DNA from: Campylorhamphus procurvoides
Lineage: Eukaryota > Chordata > Aves > Passeriformes > Dendrocolaptidae
Assembly: GCA_013396655.1 (NCBI GenBank)
Contig: WBMV01000850.1
Span: 496,001-560,000 of the forward strand
Direction: 5' to 3'
DNA length: 64,000 nt
The position numbers and the translations under genes were made by a program. Positions 52,401 to 64,000 of this stretch are shown here, piece after piece. Each line of letters opens with the position of its first letter. Within the stretch, counting starts at the first letter, position 1. The notes beneath the pieces are model-generated. The model was not told where the DNA came from. It saw only the letters and a list, made by a program, of their open reading frames with translations, and ran no database searches.

Positions 52401-55377
52401 TAGGCCCAGCTGAGCTTTGGGAACACAATAAGATGGTTGCTCTGTTTCACTGTTCAGTGATTAACACTGCTCAAGGTCTAACTTAAATTTCCACTTTGGA
52501 AGTAGAAGAGTCTTTTAAAGAAAAGTTAGTTCATGTCAAACTTGAGGTTCCTTTGCATTGTGAAAGTGTATAAAGAGCATGGATGTAAACGTGAATTACA
52601 CTCCTAACATGGCTACTAGCTGGTATAAGTTAGTTAAAGCCACTAATGTCCAACTTGCTGTGCTATTTTTATCTGCTCAAAGCCCAGTGCCTTCTCTTGA
52701 TCCCACAGTACAAAGCTGACCTGCACTCAATCCCTTCTGCACATCAGACTGGTGACAAGATTTCTGGATGTTCATACACCACCACCAAACAGCTGCAGCA
52801 TGGAACAATGCCTGCATGGTACTGTTTATTTTAGAATATAACCTTTAAAAACAATTAATAAATTTCTAGTGTGTCCCTAAAACACGTTTGAGAAAACACA
52901 GGCTTGCTTTCCATGCACAGACAGACTTCCAAGCCAAATTTGGAGCCCATGTTCATTCCTGTCTATGATGGAGCAACATTTTTGTTGGTGTGCAATTTCT
53001 TATTTATCCTTTATCATACATGCTTGCCATATCCAAAAGGACTACAAAAATGCTATATGTAAAGCCTTTACACTTTATTAAAGTGATTGATAATAATTTA
53101 CTAAAGATAAACAGTATAAATCTGCTGTTCCTAACACACCAAAACTTATTTATCAGTTCGTCTTTATGGAAATTTGCTTCAGTGGGCAGACAAGGATCAA
53201 AGCCACACACACGTTATCTTTCAGAGGATCGCCAGTGTTTGTGGAATGATGAATTCCACTTATTGCAACATCCTCCTGTCTCTGTATGCCACAACTCTGC
53301 TTCCATTGGTGTGAGAACAGCACCGGGGCAGAATCAAGTGCCTTTCTCACACCTTTCTTCCCCAGCATGAACTGGTCAGCTTTTATTGGGAGAAACATTT
53401 CCATAATAATCCGACCAGACTTCTCCCTCATTTGTTTGCAATGAAAGAGTTAATATCTGTGACCCAAATATGGAGACCCATTTTAAACTTGCTGAAAATT
53501 GCTTTTTAATCCTAGCTCTCGAGGATTTCCTTTGAAACCATCTGCCATGCACGCTGGGTACTCTTTGCCTGTATATGTGCAGGATTACTATAATATGTAT
53601 TCTTTTGTGCAACTTAATACATTTCAGCATATTAAAAAATTTGTTGACATTTTCATTCTTTTCTGATTTCAACTGTATGCCATAAAAATTATTGTAAAAG
53701 TCAAAACCACTGACAAGTTCACAGCAAGGCCAACACCCATATTTATCTTATTTACTGCAGTATTTACCTTGCAATTCTAATATTTAGTCAGTCTAACATT
53801 GTCTGGATTTAAGCAAATAGTTATGGGTTATTTAACCAATATAACTTATGCATATGCTTAAAATTAAGTTCAAGCATTTTGCTGGATAAGAATGGATTTA
53901 AGCATGTGCTTTCCCATGCTTAAATTTCCCATGCTGACTTTCAAGACTGGAAGACACAATTAACATCATAATAAGAGATCAGAAAATATATCCAAACATT
54001 ATTTCAAACCTATTGCCCAAAAGTTTTTATTTTCTTCCTATGAACCTTGATGCAATTTTTTTTTTAGAGTACAAACACTGAAGAGAAGGAAAAAAGTCAC
54101 ACTCCTAAAAAAAAAAAGAATCTTAGGATTGGCACATACAACCATATCTATTTTAGCAAACATCCAAAACTTAAATCAAAGCAAGTATATTGCTTCCTAT
54201 CACAATAATCACAGCCAGAGTGATTGAAATAGCAAACTTCAGCAAGCTAGATTTAGAATCAATTTATTGGATCAACTATAAAGTAAAAACAAATTAAAAT
54301 CCCAGCACAATTACTGAGCATCTTCAATGTAAAATCCTTTTAAAAAAATGTGATTTGCCTGCAAATATTCAGAGAACAAAAAATGTGGAAAATGATTTGC
54401 ATTATTTTAATCACATAATGTGACACATTTTGGCAGACAGACAGGCCACAGCCTGTGAGTGTCTTTGTTCCCTTTAAACACACCTGGGACCACCAAACCT
54501 GTGCATGGGCTTCCTGAGCAGCCCTCAGAGTCCTCACTCACTCACATGACTCATTTCACAGCCAGTCACCCAATATCTAATACAAGTGGATGGCAATGCA
54601 GGATCCCCCACCAAAACATTCCCCTCCGAGCCAAAGGGAGGATCCCATTCCCTTTGATGCCTTTTCCCTGGAAAGGAGAAGTGTTAGATGTGATTAATGT
54701 ACAGGACAAATCTCCACATGCAGATGTTGGAAGGATGCAGAGAGGTAAAAACAAGCAAATCATTTTGTTTCAGCAGTAACAGATGTTGAAGCACCATCCT
54801 GCAGACATGTTACTTTTAATACAATACTGCTCAAAGTGAGGCGGGGAGGACAGAATCAATGTCCAATTACCCTGTTATTTCAGGGTTTCCATTTTAATGA
54901 GCTTCCTGGATGATTTTGTCCTTTTAATTTTTCTCCTCTAATAATCCTATCAAATTAGTTTTGTCTAAAACATCAGCGAAAAGAAAATCAGCTGTCTAAA
55001 AAAATCCTCAAACTGCTGGTAGCAGGTTCTTAAAAATGACACATTACATGTCGTTTACTTCTGTATAAAAGCATTCCCAAGATCCTGTGGCACTGCTGGG
55101 ATTAGACTTGAGTGACTGTAAACAGCTTCATGTCCCCACACATCTGCTAATGGCAAATGGATAGTAACAGACTAACAGTGCTATGGCATTTGCAGATAGA
55201 TCAGTGCTGGAAAAACCAACCAAATGCAGAATAAATAGATTAAAGCCACCTTTCTCTGGCTAAGGGAGGGATTAGGTGAAGCCTTGCCCGCATTCCAGCT
55301 GTGGAATAACCTGCTTTCCTGCTAGACTGCATTTGCCACTCTATGGACAGAGCCATAGTGATTTCCCACCTTAAACT

Positions 55378-55850
55378 TGGTCAGGGATGTGAGGAGCTGG
55401 GGACACCGGGGATGGCAGTGGGGCCACTGCTATGGCTATAGAGCTCAGCCCTCCCCAGATGTGCCTCTTCAGGCACAGCACAGGCACCACCCCAGCCCCA
55501 AACCCCACAGTCAGCCCTGCACACCCTCTGCAGTGATGCAGTGCCAAGGCTGGCACCAAGGGCAGGGCCAGTACGGTGTGTGATGGCCCAGCAAGCACTG
55601 CAGTGAGGACACCCAAGGGCTCTCTAAACAGCAGGAACCCAAGGACTGGCCAGCTACTGACCAGCAGCAACTCAGAGAGCCTGCCAGGAGATGGATGTGA
55701 AGGTTTGGATACTGTACAGATCCCCCAGGATCCGCTGAGCAGCAAAACATCACAAAGCAAAACCAAGGCTTAGAGCATGTTGGAACAAGAGCCACCTCCT
55801 CTCCATCACTTACACTGGCATGTGATGCAGCTACAGTGGTTCCTGTCATC
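55378..55850. other. Unassigned GC-rich patch
   Basis: A locally GC-rich segment within AT-rich DNA, with open frames of up to 131 codons on the - strand and few CpGs. No protein family recognised. It could be a decayed element or a non-coding exon. Confidence 0.25.
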
Positions 55851-58800
55851 TCAGGTTCAGTTTCTCTGCAGACTGCACCCCCTTCTCCTCAATGCCAGGC
55901 TGCCACTAGGGTACCCCAGAGTCCCATTTACAGAATATTTATGACCCACTTCCCTTAACAGTGCATTAAATTGAGTAGCACTAAGATCACAGGGCAAAAG
56001 AAAAGTTACCGGCAACCTTCAGGATGCCTGGAATTCCAAGTGATACATATTTCAGAGTGTCATGAACACACACCCCAACACACACCAGAGTGATGCACCA
56101 GCTCTGAGCCAGAGTTATACCTCAGAGCCCTGCATGTCTCAGATGAGATCCTCCATCCTAAGTATTTTCTGAATAAATTTCCTTAGCTCTGTCTAACATG
56201 GCCCCTCATTAGTACTACATGAAATCCGTACACAATTAGTATCCCAGAAGGAGCTAAAACTTCCCATATTTCTGCAAGCACATGTAACTCTGCAGGATTT
56301 CAATAACTGTCATGTAAAAAATGTATTTCACAAAACATATTTCACCACAAACAAATTCCTCACCAAAAAAAGTAAAGAAAGACCCCCAATAGCCATAACT
56401 GTTTACAGAGCAGCTTTCTTACAACTCACTGGTCCCCAAATACCACAGGAATTAGTGAGGCAGAACTAATTGATACAAATCTCCTGAGGGGAGTGTTGCT
56501 GCTGGTTATCTCGAGATGAGAAATTTAGTCCAGAAGGATAAATTGGACAGACAGCTGAAAAGCTTTCCTTCTCCTAGTAGGAAAGGAATTGATCTGGTAA
56601 AGAAAGCCCTTAAAGGGATATTATCATGTCAAAAAGAAGGAATAGGAAAAACATGAATAGTCTTAAAACAACTGAGAGAACTCTGAAAACTTTTGTTTCC
56701 ATCAGTACAGCTAATTATTTCCACCTTCACACAAAAGACAAAAAACTCAAGATGCTAAAATTTCAACAATTCTCCTAGTTAAACTTGTGATATGAATATA
56801 ATTATGAAACTGTTTGCTATAAAAAACCCTGTTCTATATTTAACATTTTCATTTTTGCATCTAGCACTTATCAATTCCCCCTTCCACCAAGTCCAAGAAA
56901 AATAAAAGTATTCAGACATTTACAGACCTTTAGAAGATTTTCTTAATGACTAGTTTTACTGCCCAATTCCTCAAGTCCATTCATTACAATCCTTTTTTGA
57001 TAAACAAAATAACAACAGTTCATGTGCAAGTCACATGTGCAGCCTGTATTTTTTGCTCTAAAATGTGCACACATGCGAGACTTATTTTCTTCAAAAACAT
57101 CTGATTTCAAGTACAGGATTATGAAGCAACAACACAACAATGAATTCTCAAACTGTACCTGTAATCCGTGGAGTATTAGTTCATCTGCACAGCTTGTGAA
57201 GTTGTGGGACTCCAGGGCAGGAGCCCTGCAATGTCCTCAGAGACAAGGATGTCACAGCCCAGTGGCTCACACAGCCCTGGCTCCTGTGCTCTGCTGCTGG
57301 GCCCCAACTCTGGCAGAGGTTCTCCTGAGGCTGTCAGGAAATCAAACACCCCAAACTAACTGAGGGTGGAAAAATCTCAGCAAGAGCTTTCAGACTGACC
57401 AAATTGTCCACGTAGGACACAATGCCTGTTGTTTGTGTAACCACAGAGACAGAGCTCCTGTCACACAAACCAGAGTCCCAGGTGACAAAGGAAACCAAGA
57501 GTTCCAATCCTGTTCTCTTCCTTGGTGCGTGGGTTTGAATCAAGACAGGAACTGAACTGCATGACGTGAACTCCATGCTGACTTAAGCCAATATGCTCAC
57601 CCTGCCCAAGACTGAGGAGTCAATTCCATGATTGCTGTTGGAGATTTGTCCTGAGAACCCTCCTGACCTTTATCTCTGTGCCTGACCTGACAGCCACATT
57701 TCAGAACATGATAAACCAATAATTGTGCATCTGCACACTGTGCAAATTAAGCCATCCACTAATACTAGAGGTATGCTGCAGAAAGCAACTGACTCGAGCA
57801 CCTGGCAGCAACAGCACCCAGAGAATGCACCCAGTCTGGGACAGACTGCACAGGGCTAGAACCACAGGAGCACTCCCATCACAAAGCAAACCATGTGCCT
57901 GAGGGGTTTGGTATCCAGGTCTGTCACATCCCACCAGCTGGGAATCTCTGCTCTCCACACAGGCCAGGGCTGCCCAGATCCCCAGCCAGGGTAATTTAGA
58001 GCATCTCTACTCAACTTGTGGCTTGGCATTACTTTTAGCTACCATTTTATCCAGAAACAGCGGATCTTGGAGAAGAACAAGGTCACTCAACACGTGGCAC
58101 GTTTAAACAAGCAGCAAACAGCGATGCAACTCTTGGAAAATACATAAATGTACTGTCACACACAGATTAAAATCATGCAGGGCTTTTTGGAGAGGAAGAA
58201 AAGGAAGTAGCCTGATTCTCTCTCCAATCCTAAACCCGTCATTTAGGATGCTGCTTGCACAAGGACAAGTGGCTCATGGTGGTGTTTTCAATTCTCCACC
58301 TTCTAGGGAAGATAACATACTGCAGAGCTATTTTAAGAACATCTCATTCACAAAGGTCTCCAATTCAGTCTTCAGAGACAGAGATGATTTTCTTGCTGCT
58401 TCAACATCTTTACTGGCATGACATTTGCTTCAGAGGGAATTCATTTACTGTTCCAACATCAGAATGGAGCAAGAGCAGCTGCCAGGAAAGGGATAAAAGG
58501 AAACACTGGTGACAAAGAGCAGCAGGGTCATTTCTGGTGCAAAGAAATATAGAACAGAGAGAACTGCAGAACTGTCACTGTCTCCAGAAAGCAGCAGGAG
58601 ATAAAGACCTCCCCTCTGCCTCCTGCAACTGGTGTTTAGCAGCAAGGAGGAAAATGAGACAGAAAGGACTAAACAATCCAGCTGAAATCTTTAAATGATG
58701 AATTATTACAAATGAACTGTAAGCACCTGAGCACTTCCACTTAAAGCCAATCTCATGTCTGAGTAACCCCTTCAGAACTCTCAAAAGCAAACGTTTCTGG

Positions 58801-61800
58801 CTAGAAAGCTCTGCAGAGCACAAGTTCAGTGTTTGGAAGATGACAGTCTTGGGGACAATTTCAAGCCGCAGTGCTAATCCTGCCCGTCATATCTGTATGT
58901 GCAGCACACTGGACAGACCCGGGGCAGGGCTGTCAGCCACCACATCCCACCACAAACACTGCTCTGCAAGAGCCACAGAGGGCTGACAGGGCAGGGAAGG
59001 AACATAAGTGCCTGTACAGTCTGATGTTCAACATCAGAGAGATGCACAATCTTAGATGACACCATCTGTCACTTACACCAGTTGTCCACTACCCCATCCC
59101 AGGCACGTCAGTGCTGCCCTGCTGCAGGAAGCACCATTCCATCCTGTAATTGCTGTCCAAGGCGGTGCCACATTCCCACACTGCTGCTCTAAAGACTCTC
59201 TTGGCCAATGTGCCTTTTGGCCTGACTAACAGCCTTGCAGCAGCCACCTATGTGGTTGGACTGCTGGACTTTTTTCCCCTCTGTCTTATTAAAATATTGC
59301 CCTGAGCAGGGCAGAGATTTGTCCCTCATTGCATAAGATGAACAGATCCTTGCCCTCCTCCTAGATGAAGACATACTGCCACCCTTGCAAACAGTAAGAC
59401 AGAAACCCTTATAAATAACTGAAGTTAAACCAAAATATTCTTTCCCCTGCTTCTCACTGCATTTTATTAATGGAGCAATTTATTCTTTTCCAGTTTCATA
59501 GAGAAAAGGTTTTAAAGACAAAAACTCTGGAAAATTACTCTTTGCAAAGAATGGGAGTAACATGCTCCAACAGGAATTTTAATCCCGTGATATTTTGTGT
59601 ATATGTTTATTCTGTTGCACGTTAGGATCACAGTTTATTTAGAGAGTGGTATTTATCTGACTAACCAAACCCCCTAAGATTCACAGGCATTAGCACCATG
59701 CTTATGACACCTTAAGGGCTTCAGCATTAGGATTTATGAATTAAATATTTCCAGGGTGTTACAGAACACTGAGGACTGTATCTGCAGAGTGGTATATCAG
59801 GGTATGTGTGGGCTTCTGAAACACCCACATGATGAATTATCAATAGTGCAGCTCAGAGCACCCCTTCTGTGGATCAGAGACAAATCCATGCAGTTTATTA
59901 TGCTTTTTACTTCTGCATTAAAGGATCACAAAAAGCCTACATGTTAAATGTTGAAGAACATTCATACACAACTCACTATCAAAAGACATATTCTAATATT
60001 CCAAGTCCTGTTTTCACAGCTAGTTTATGTGGAACAGGATAAAAAAGCCCACAAAGTATGTTTGCAACTGGACCATTACATTTTATACTGTGCAAGATGA
60101 TACACTCTTTTTGGAGAATTTTAAGGTTAAAACACTGTTAAGGATCAGAAACAGGACTGGCTGATTAGAAATTGTCCTCCATCCCTTGCCCGAACGCAGA
60201 GAGCTGTCAAAAAGATTATATCCCTGCAAAGCAAGTGTCAAATCCAAAGGGAAAACAAATCTCTTGAGTCAGAAAAGACTAAACTTGATGCTGTGGATTT
60301 TCAGAAATGAACAAGTCTGTGCCCTGTGTTTATGATGCACAGTATTTACTTTTCTATGTAGTTTTTACCTGAGTTTATCACAGACAACCCCAGCTATCCC
60401 AGCATTCACTCTCACACAGCAGTCTTGTATTGGTTACAGGCACTCTTACTGTGACTACAATGCTACGAGACAGATGCATGTCCCCATGAATAACTGTCTT
60501 CACCAGCAAGAGATCAGAATTGATCTGTCATGTTTCAGCAGCAGCAGTCACCAATTCTGTATCTCCAGGTCTCACTGGGGATGACAAACGAGCTGCCCTC
60601 AAACTGGGCTTTGGCAGGACCTTGTGCAGTGTCTCTGCCTGCCCAGTTCCAATTACCATGGTTGGATTTTGCCAGCCTGCTCATCAAGCAGCTCAGGCTC
60701 ACTGAACTCACAGAACATTCTTGCTCCAAGCTCCTCGAGCCAGCTCAGTTATGAGCCCCCTCAGCAGCCTTATCCTTCTTCAGGGGGGCAGGAGATGATG
60801 AGGAAGCACTGACTTACACCAGTACAGCAATAATTCATTCTGCTCTACGTGGGAGTGATTCACATAACTCATAGGGAAGACTTTCAAGGAACAGACCTGT
60901 ACTGAGGAAACAAAGGGTCTATTAGGTGAGCACTTTGTCAGCAAGTTTCATGTTTCCTTAATATCCTTTTAAAAGTTTTTCTCCTTACACATACCTCTCT
61001 ATGAACCAATTGGATCCTGTCCTCCTTAAATTTCACAGCATGAAGAGCCTAAAAAGCAGCTGAACTGACAGTCTTAAGCTTCACAGCTTGACAAAGGCCA
61101 GGGACACCAATTAAAAGTGTTTATGAACCCAGTGTGGAAGGAAGATACACTCGTTAGGGTGGGTCGTTCAAGGCTGGCACCTGAAGAACTCCATATGGAC
61201 ACTGAGATAGTGCATCCCTCCCGCTGCCTCTCACCTCACTGAGGGGCTGGATCAGCCAAAGGCAAATAAAAGATGGGTAATATGGCTGTAGCATTTAGTC
61301 CAACTCAAATTAATAAACTGGGTCCCAGATTTTAACCAACACTTTCCAGATGGGAGCTGGAAGGAGAGGTTTGGAGTGATCTAGTCAGGGGCTGTCAGGA
61401 AAATGGGTGCCAGTACCAGGACTGTAAACCCGTGCACTTCTGCTCCCACTGCTGAAACCCCATTGACATGACAGTGCCTAACCACACTTTTAGAGTACTT
61501 CTAGGACACTTATTTACCCAGTAAAGCACCTAACTGAACAAATATTTAAGATGACATTGTATTTGGACTTGAATAATGGCACTGAGACAATGATCTGCAA
61601 ATACACCAAGAGCAACTCCCACACAAGGATTTTAGGCCACTGCTCCATTTTACTACTTGGAAAGATATTGCAATAGCAAAGAAAGAAAGAGTCCATAATG
61701 AAAATGTGTAGGAGAGTTTTAAAAGCCTTCCAGTCCTGCCAACACAGCACTATGCCCTTTGGTACTTGGTTCCTTCCTCTGCCCCTCACACACCTCCCCA

Positions 61801-62564
61801 GAGCCTGAGGGAAGCAGAGCCCAGGAGAACCCTCGGTGTGTGCCCTGTTAATACCCACATTATCAGCTTGTTATCAATTCCAATGAAAACCTCAACCAGA
61901 CAGCTACAAATAACAAGTTCTAAATAAGTATTCTGTTCGTTCCAACAGGTACTATTAGAAAATGCCTGTAAACCAAGTCTACTCATGCCTGCTTTTTTTC
62001 TTTTTTGAAGTAAAATCTCTGTTTTAAGAGACATGCTATCATGCTAATTCCAGACTGGAATATAAGTAACAACATTTCAAAATGCAACAGAAACAGCTTT
62101 AACAAAGAAACCTGCCTTCAATCCTGCAAGACTTTTGTTTACATTCTTAAAGAGCAAGGGAAAAGGACCCAAACCACATTCCTACAAAATATCCCAAACC
62201 CATTCTTACAAAGATTTTGCACTCAAGTTTCAGGAATTATAACAGGTTGTCACATTTTTTCTCCCTCTTCCCCGATGTCCAGTTTCCAGAGAGAAACAGA
62301 AAGGACAAGATGACAGGACTTGATGCTGCCCCACCAGGGATTTGCTGGTAACACCTCAGCAGCCCAGCCACCCCCTCACAGCTCTGCAGGGCTCTTTTGC
62401 CCCCTCCTATACCCTGTGTCACTGACTTCTTTGGAACTGCTCATCCCGTTTAGTCACCTGGAGGAATCTCTCTATCACTAACACAGGTAATTTAACTTTA
62501 CCCCCATGGGCAAGGCTCTGATAACCAGACTATTTTCTGAAGAACTATTAATCAGGTATCTGCA

Positions 62565-62683
62565 TCACTGGAGGTTTTTAAGATGAGATTGGATATGCCA
62601 TTCACTAGTAACTGAGGTGGTAGTGGATCAAGGGTTGGACTTGACGATCTCAGTGGCCTTTTCCAACCCGGAATATTCACGAG
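62565..62683 (+). mobile_element. CR1 LINE 3' end
   Basis: Contains CTGGAGGTTTTTAAGATGAG, then GGTTGGACTTGACGATCTCA and GGCCTTTTCCAACCC, the standard 3' end of avian CR1. Confidence 0.88.
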
Positions 62684-63072
62684 GAAATGGGAAGTGTTAA
62701 AAACTGCCACGTGTTTACTCAACGCTGTGTTTCAGGGCACACTGACGCCTTACGCAAGGACATCGCACCTGCGGTGTGAGCGAACTAAAACAACAAAACC
62801 AGAGTTATTTTGGTGCTGTTACCACGTACCTCGCACTGAGCGTGTCCTGAGCACGCTGCAGGGGGCCCGGCAGACACTGCCCGGAGGGTCGGCCGAAACC
62901 TGCCATTAGTGGTTTGTTCCCCCGGCCTTCTAAGGGGAGCTCAGGTACGGGTGTGACCCGCTGCCACAGCGCCCCGGGCCCCGCGCTGCCCCGCTCTCCA
63001 GGTTTAGGGATTTGCAAAAAGAGCCCCCGACCTCCGAAACAAAACCCCGCCGGACACTCCCATACCCGCCCC

Positions 63073-63121
63073 GGCACCGGGAACCGGGACCGGGCACCGG
63101 GAACCGGGACCGGGCACCGGG
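63073..63121 (+). repeat. 20-bp G-rich tandem repeat
   Basis: Unit GGCACCGGGAACCGGGACCG, about 2.4 perfect copies. It gives seven GGG runs separated by 3-4 bases. Confidence 0.88.
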
Positions 63122-63245
63122 ACGGCGCACGGCGCCCTCAGTCCGCCCTCAGCCCGCGGCACCCACGGAGCTTCCCGCCGCCCCCTCAGCGCCCACAGCG
63201 ACCCCGCGCCCGCCGCGTCCTCACCTCACCCCGCCCCGGGCCGTC

Positions 63246-63682
63246 ATTGGTCCCACCCGCTGTCCGTCAGCCGAATCCCGTCACTCATTGGCTACCTGCC
63301 GCTTATGGGCGGGCTCACTGGCCACTTCCTCGTCCGTCACCCTGCGCCGCGCTCCGTGATTGGCGGAGCGGCGGCGCCTTCACCGCCCATGGGCGCCGAC
63401 TATTGGTGACGAGAGCTGTCCGTCACTGCACCGCCCCGCCTCCCAGTGCCATTGGCCCAGTAACCCCCTTTCGCTCCTCCGTTCCTCTTCATTGGCTAAT
63501 TGGATCGGATGGGCGGCTGCGATTGGGCGACAGTGGAGCCCCGGGGGCGGGACTGCGCGCAGAGCCGCCTGCGATTGGCGAGAGGGCGCGGGGGGCGTGG
63601 CGGCCCGGGGTGAGGGTTGTGTGAGGTGAGGGAATCTCGCGGGGTCTCGGCGGCTCCGGGCGCGGCGGCGCGCGCTGATTGG
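63246..63682 (-). promoter_or_regulatory. Array of ten CCAAT boxes
   Basis: ATTGG on the + strand (CCAAT on -) starts at 63246, 63287, 63359, 63402, 63451, 63491, 63499, 63522, 63574 and 63678. I found none in the opposite orientation in the island. CCAAT boxes bind the trimeric factor NF-Y, which typically works at 30-50 bp spacing. Confidence 0.85.
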
Positions 63683-63726
63683 CGGGCGGGGTCACGGGGG
63701 CGGGGCCTCGCCGGGGGCTGAGGGGG

Positions 63727-63912
63727 NNNNNNNNNNNNNNNNNNNNNNNNNNNNNNNNNNNNNNNNNNNNNNNNNNNNNNNNNNNNNNNNNNNNNNNNNN
63801 NNNNNNNNNNNNNNNNNNNNNNNNNNNNNNNNNNNNNNNNNNNNNNNNNNNNNNNNNNNNNNNNNNNNNNNNNNNNNNNNNNNNNNNNNNNNNNNNNNNN
63901 NNNNNNNNNNNN
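63727..63912. other. Assembly gap (186 N)
   Basis: A run of undetermined bases breaking the CpG island. It may hide a first exon or a GC-rich repeat. Its true length is unknown. Confidence 0.99.
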
Positions 63913-64000
63913 ACTTTTTCTCGGTCCTTGTGTGTGTTTCAGGCCTTCAAGGAAAAGTTACAAAGTCCCGAGTTGTTGGTGCTGTGAGGGAGCAGGTGCC
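63913..64000 (+). other. Possible + strand exon, unassigned
   Basis: A pyrimidine-rich stretch ending TGTGTTTCAG (to 63942) resembles a splice acceptor on the + strand, followed by 58 bases to the window edge. Two frames stay open through that tail and the third stops at TGA near 63985. None gives a peptide I recognise. Confidence 0.3.

Larger units (their letters stand above)
62860..63726. promoter_or_regulatory. LYRM9: CpG island promoter, probable LYRM9 start
   Basis: GC content and CpG density rise sharply from about 62.86 kb to the assembly gap. The island has GC boxes (for example GGGGGCGGGG near 63697) and ten CCAAT boxes all oriented on the - strand, which favours transcription toward LYRM9. 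A candidate first-exon donor, GAG|GTACGT, ends an exon at 62830 on the - strand. Divergent transcription to the right is possible. The assignment to LYRM9 is by position only. Confidence 0.7.

Noticed and set aside
62914..63624. 236-codon open frame on + strand in the CpG island
   Set aside because: GC-rich sequence lacks stop codons by composition. The peptide is Pro/Arg/Ala-rich, has no domain and crosses the G-rich repeat and CCAAT array.
62860..64000. First exon of NLK, the next gene in mammals
   Set aside because: NLK exon 1 encodes long His- and Ala-rich runs; nothing like these is present on either strand outside the gap.

Overview
This is vertebrate nuclear DNA, most likely from a bird. 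It has large introns, GT-AG splice sites, a CpG island, and several fragments of CR1, the LINE family typical of bird genomes. The species cannot be named from the sequence. Three known genes can be assembled exon by exon: the 3' end of KSR1 (+ strand), a complete NOS2 (inducible nitric oxide synthase, - strand), and the complete coding part of LYRM9 (- strand). The order KSR1-NOS2-LYRM9 matches the mammalian neighbourhood on human 17q11.2, except that no LGALS9 exon is seen between KSR1 and NOS2.

Layout. Positions 1-573 are the last KSR1 intron. Positions 574-652 are its last coding exon, followed by a 3' UTR with several poly(A) signals up to about 3.47 kb. A 1.3 kb spacer separates it from the convergent NOS2 gene, which runs from its poly(A) signal at 4780 up to a TATA promoter near 21.67 kb. 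NOS2 has 26 coding exons and at least one non-coding first exon. They join without any frameshift into a 1147-residue protein carrying the zinc cysteines, heme thiolate, arginine-binding Glu, calmodulin site, and FMN, FAD and NADPH motifs. Its promoter packs a kappa-B site, an IRF element, an octamer-like site and a TATA box into about 80 bp, as expected for a gene induced by microbial products and interferon.

From 21.75 to 36.3 kb is gene-free upstream DNA with CR1 and MIR relics. It ends in a 10-copy GC-rich minisatellite (about 35.85-36.13 kb) with a CTCF-like motif beside it. LYRM9 follows on the - strand: three coding exons between 37.15 and 38.75 kb encode a 78-residue LYR-motif protein. 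A further 24 kb with no recognisable coding exon leads to a CpG island (62.86-63.73 kb) that holds ten same-orientation CCAAT boxes. It is the best candidate LYRM9 promoter and may also fire in the other direction. An assembly gap (N at 63727-63912) interrupts it, and the last 88 bases hold an unassigned, possibly exonic + strand segment.

No convincing unknown gene system is visible. The more unusual observations are non-coding: the CCAAT array, a G-quadruplex-prone tandem repeat in the CpG island, the minisatellite boundary between NOS2 and LYRM9, and the compact NOS2 promoter.
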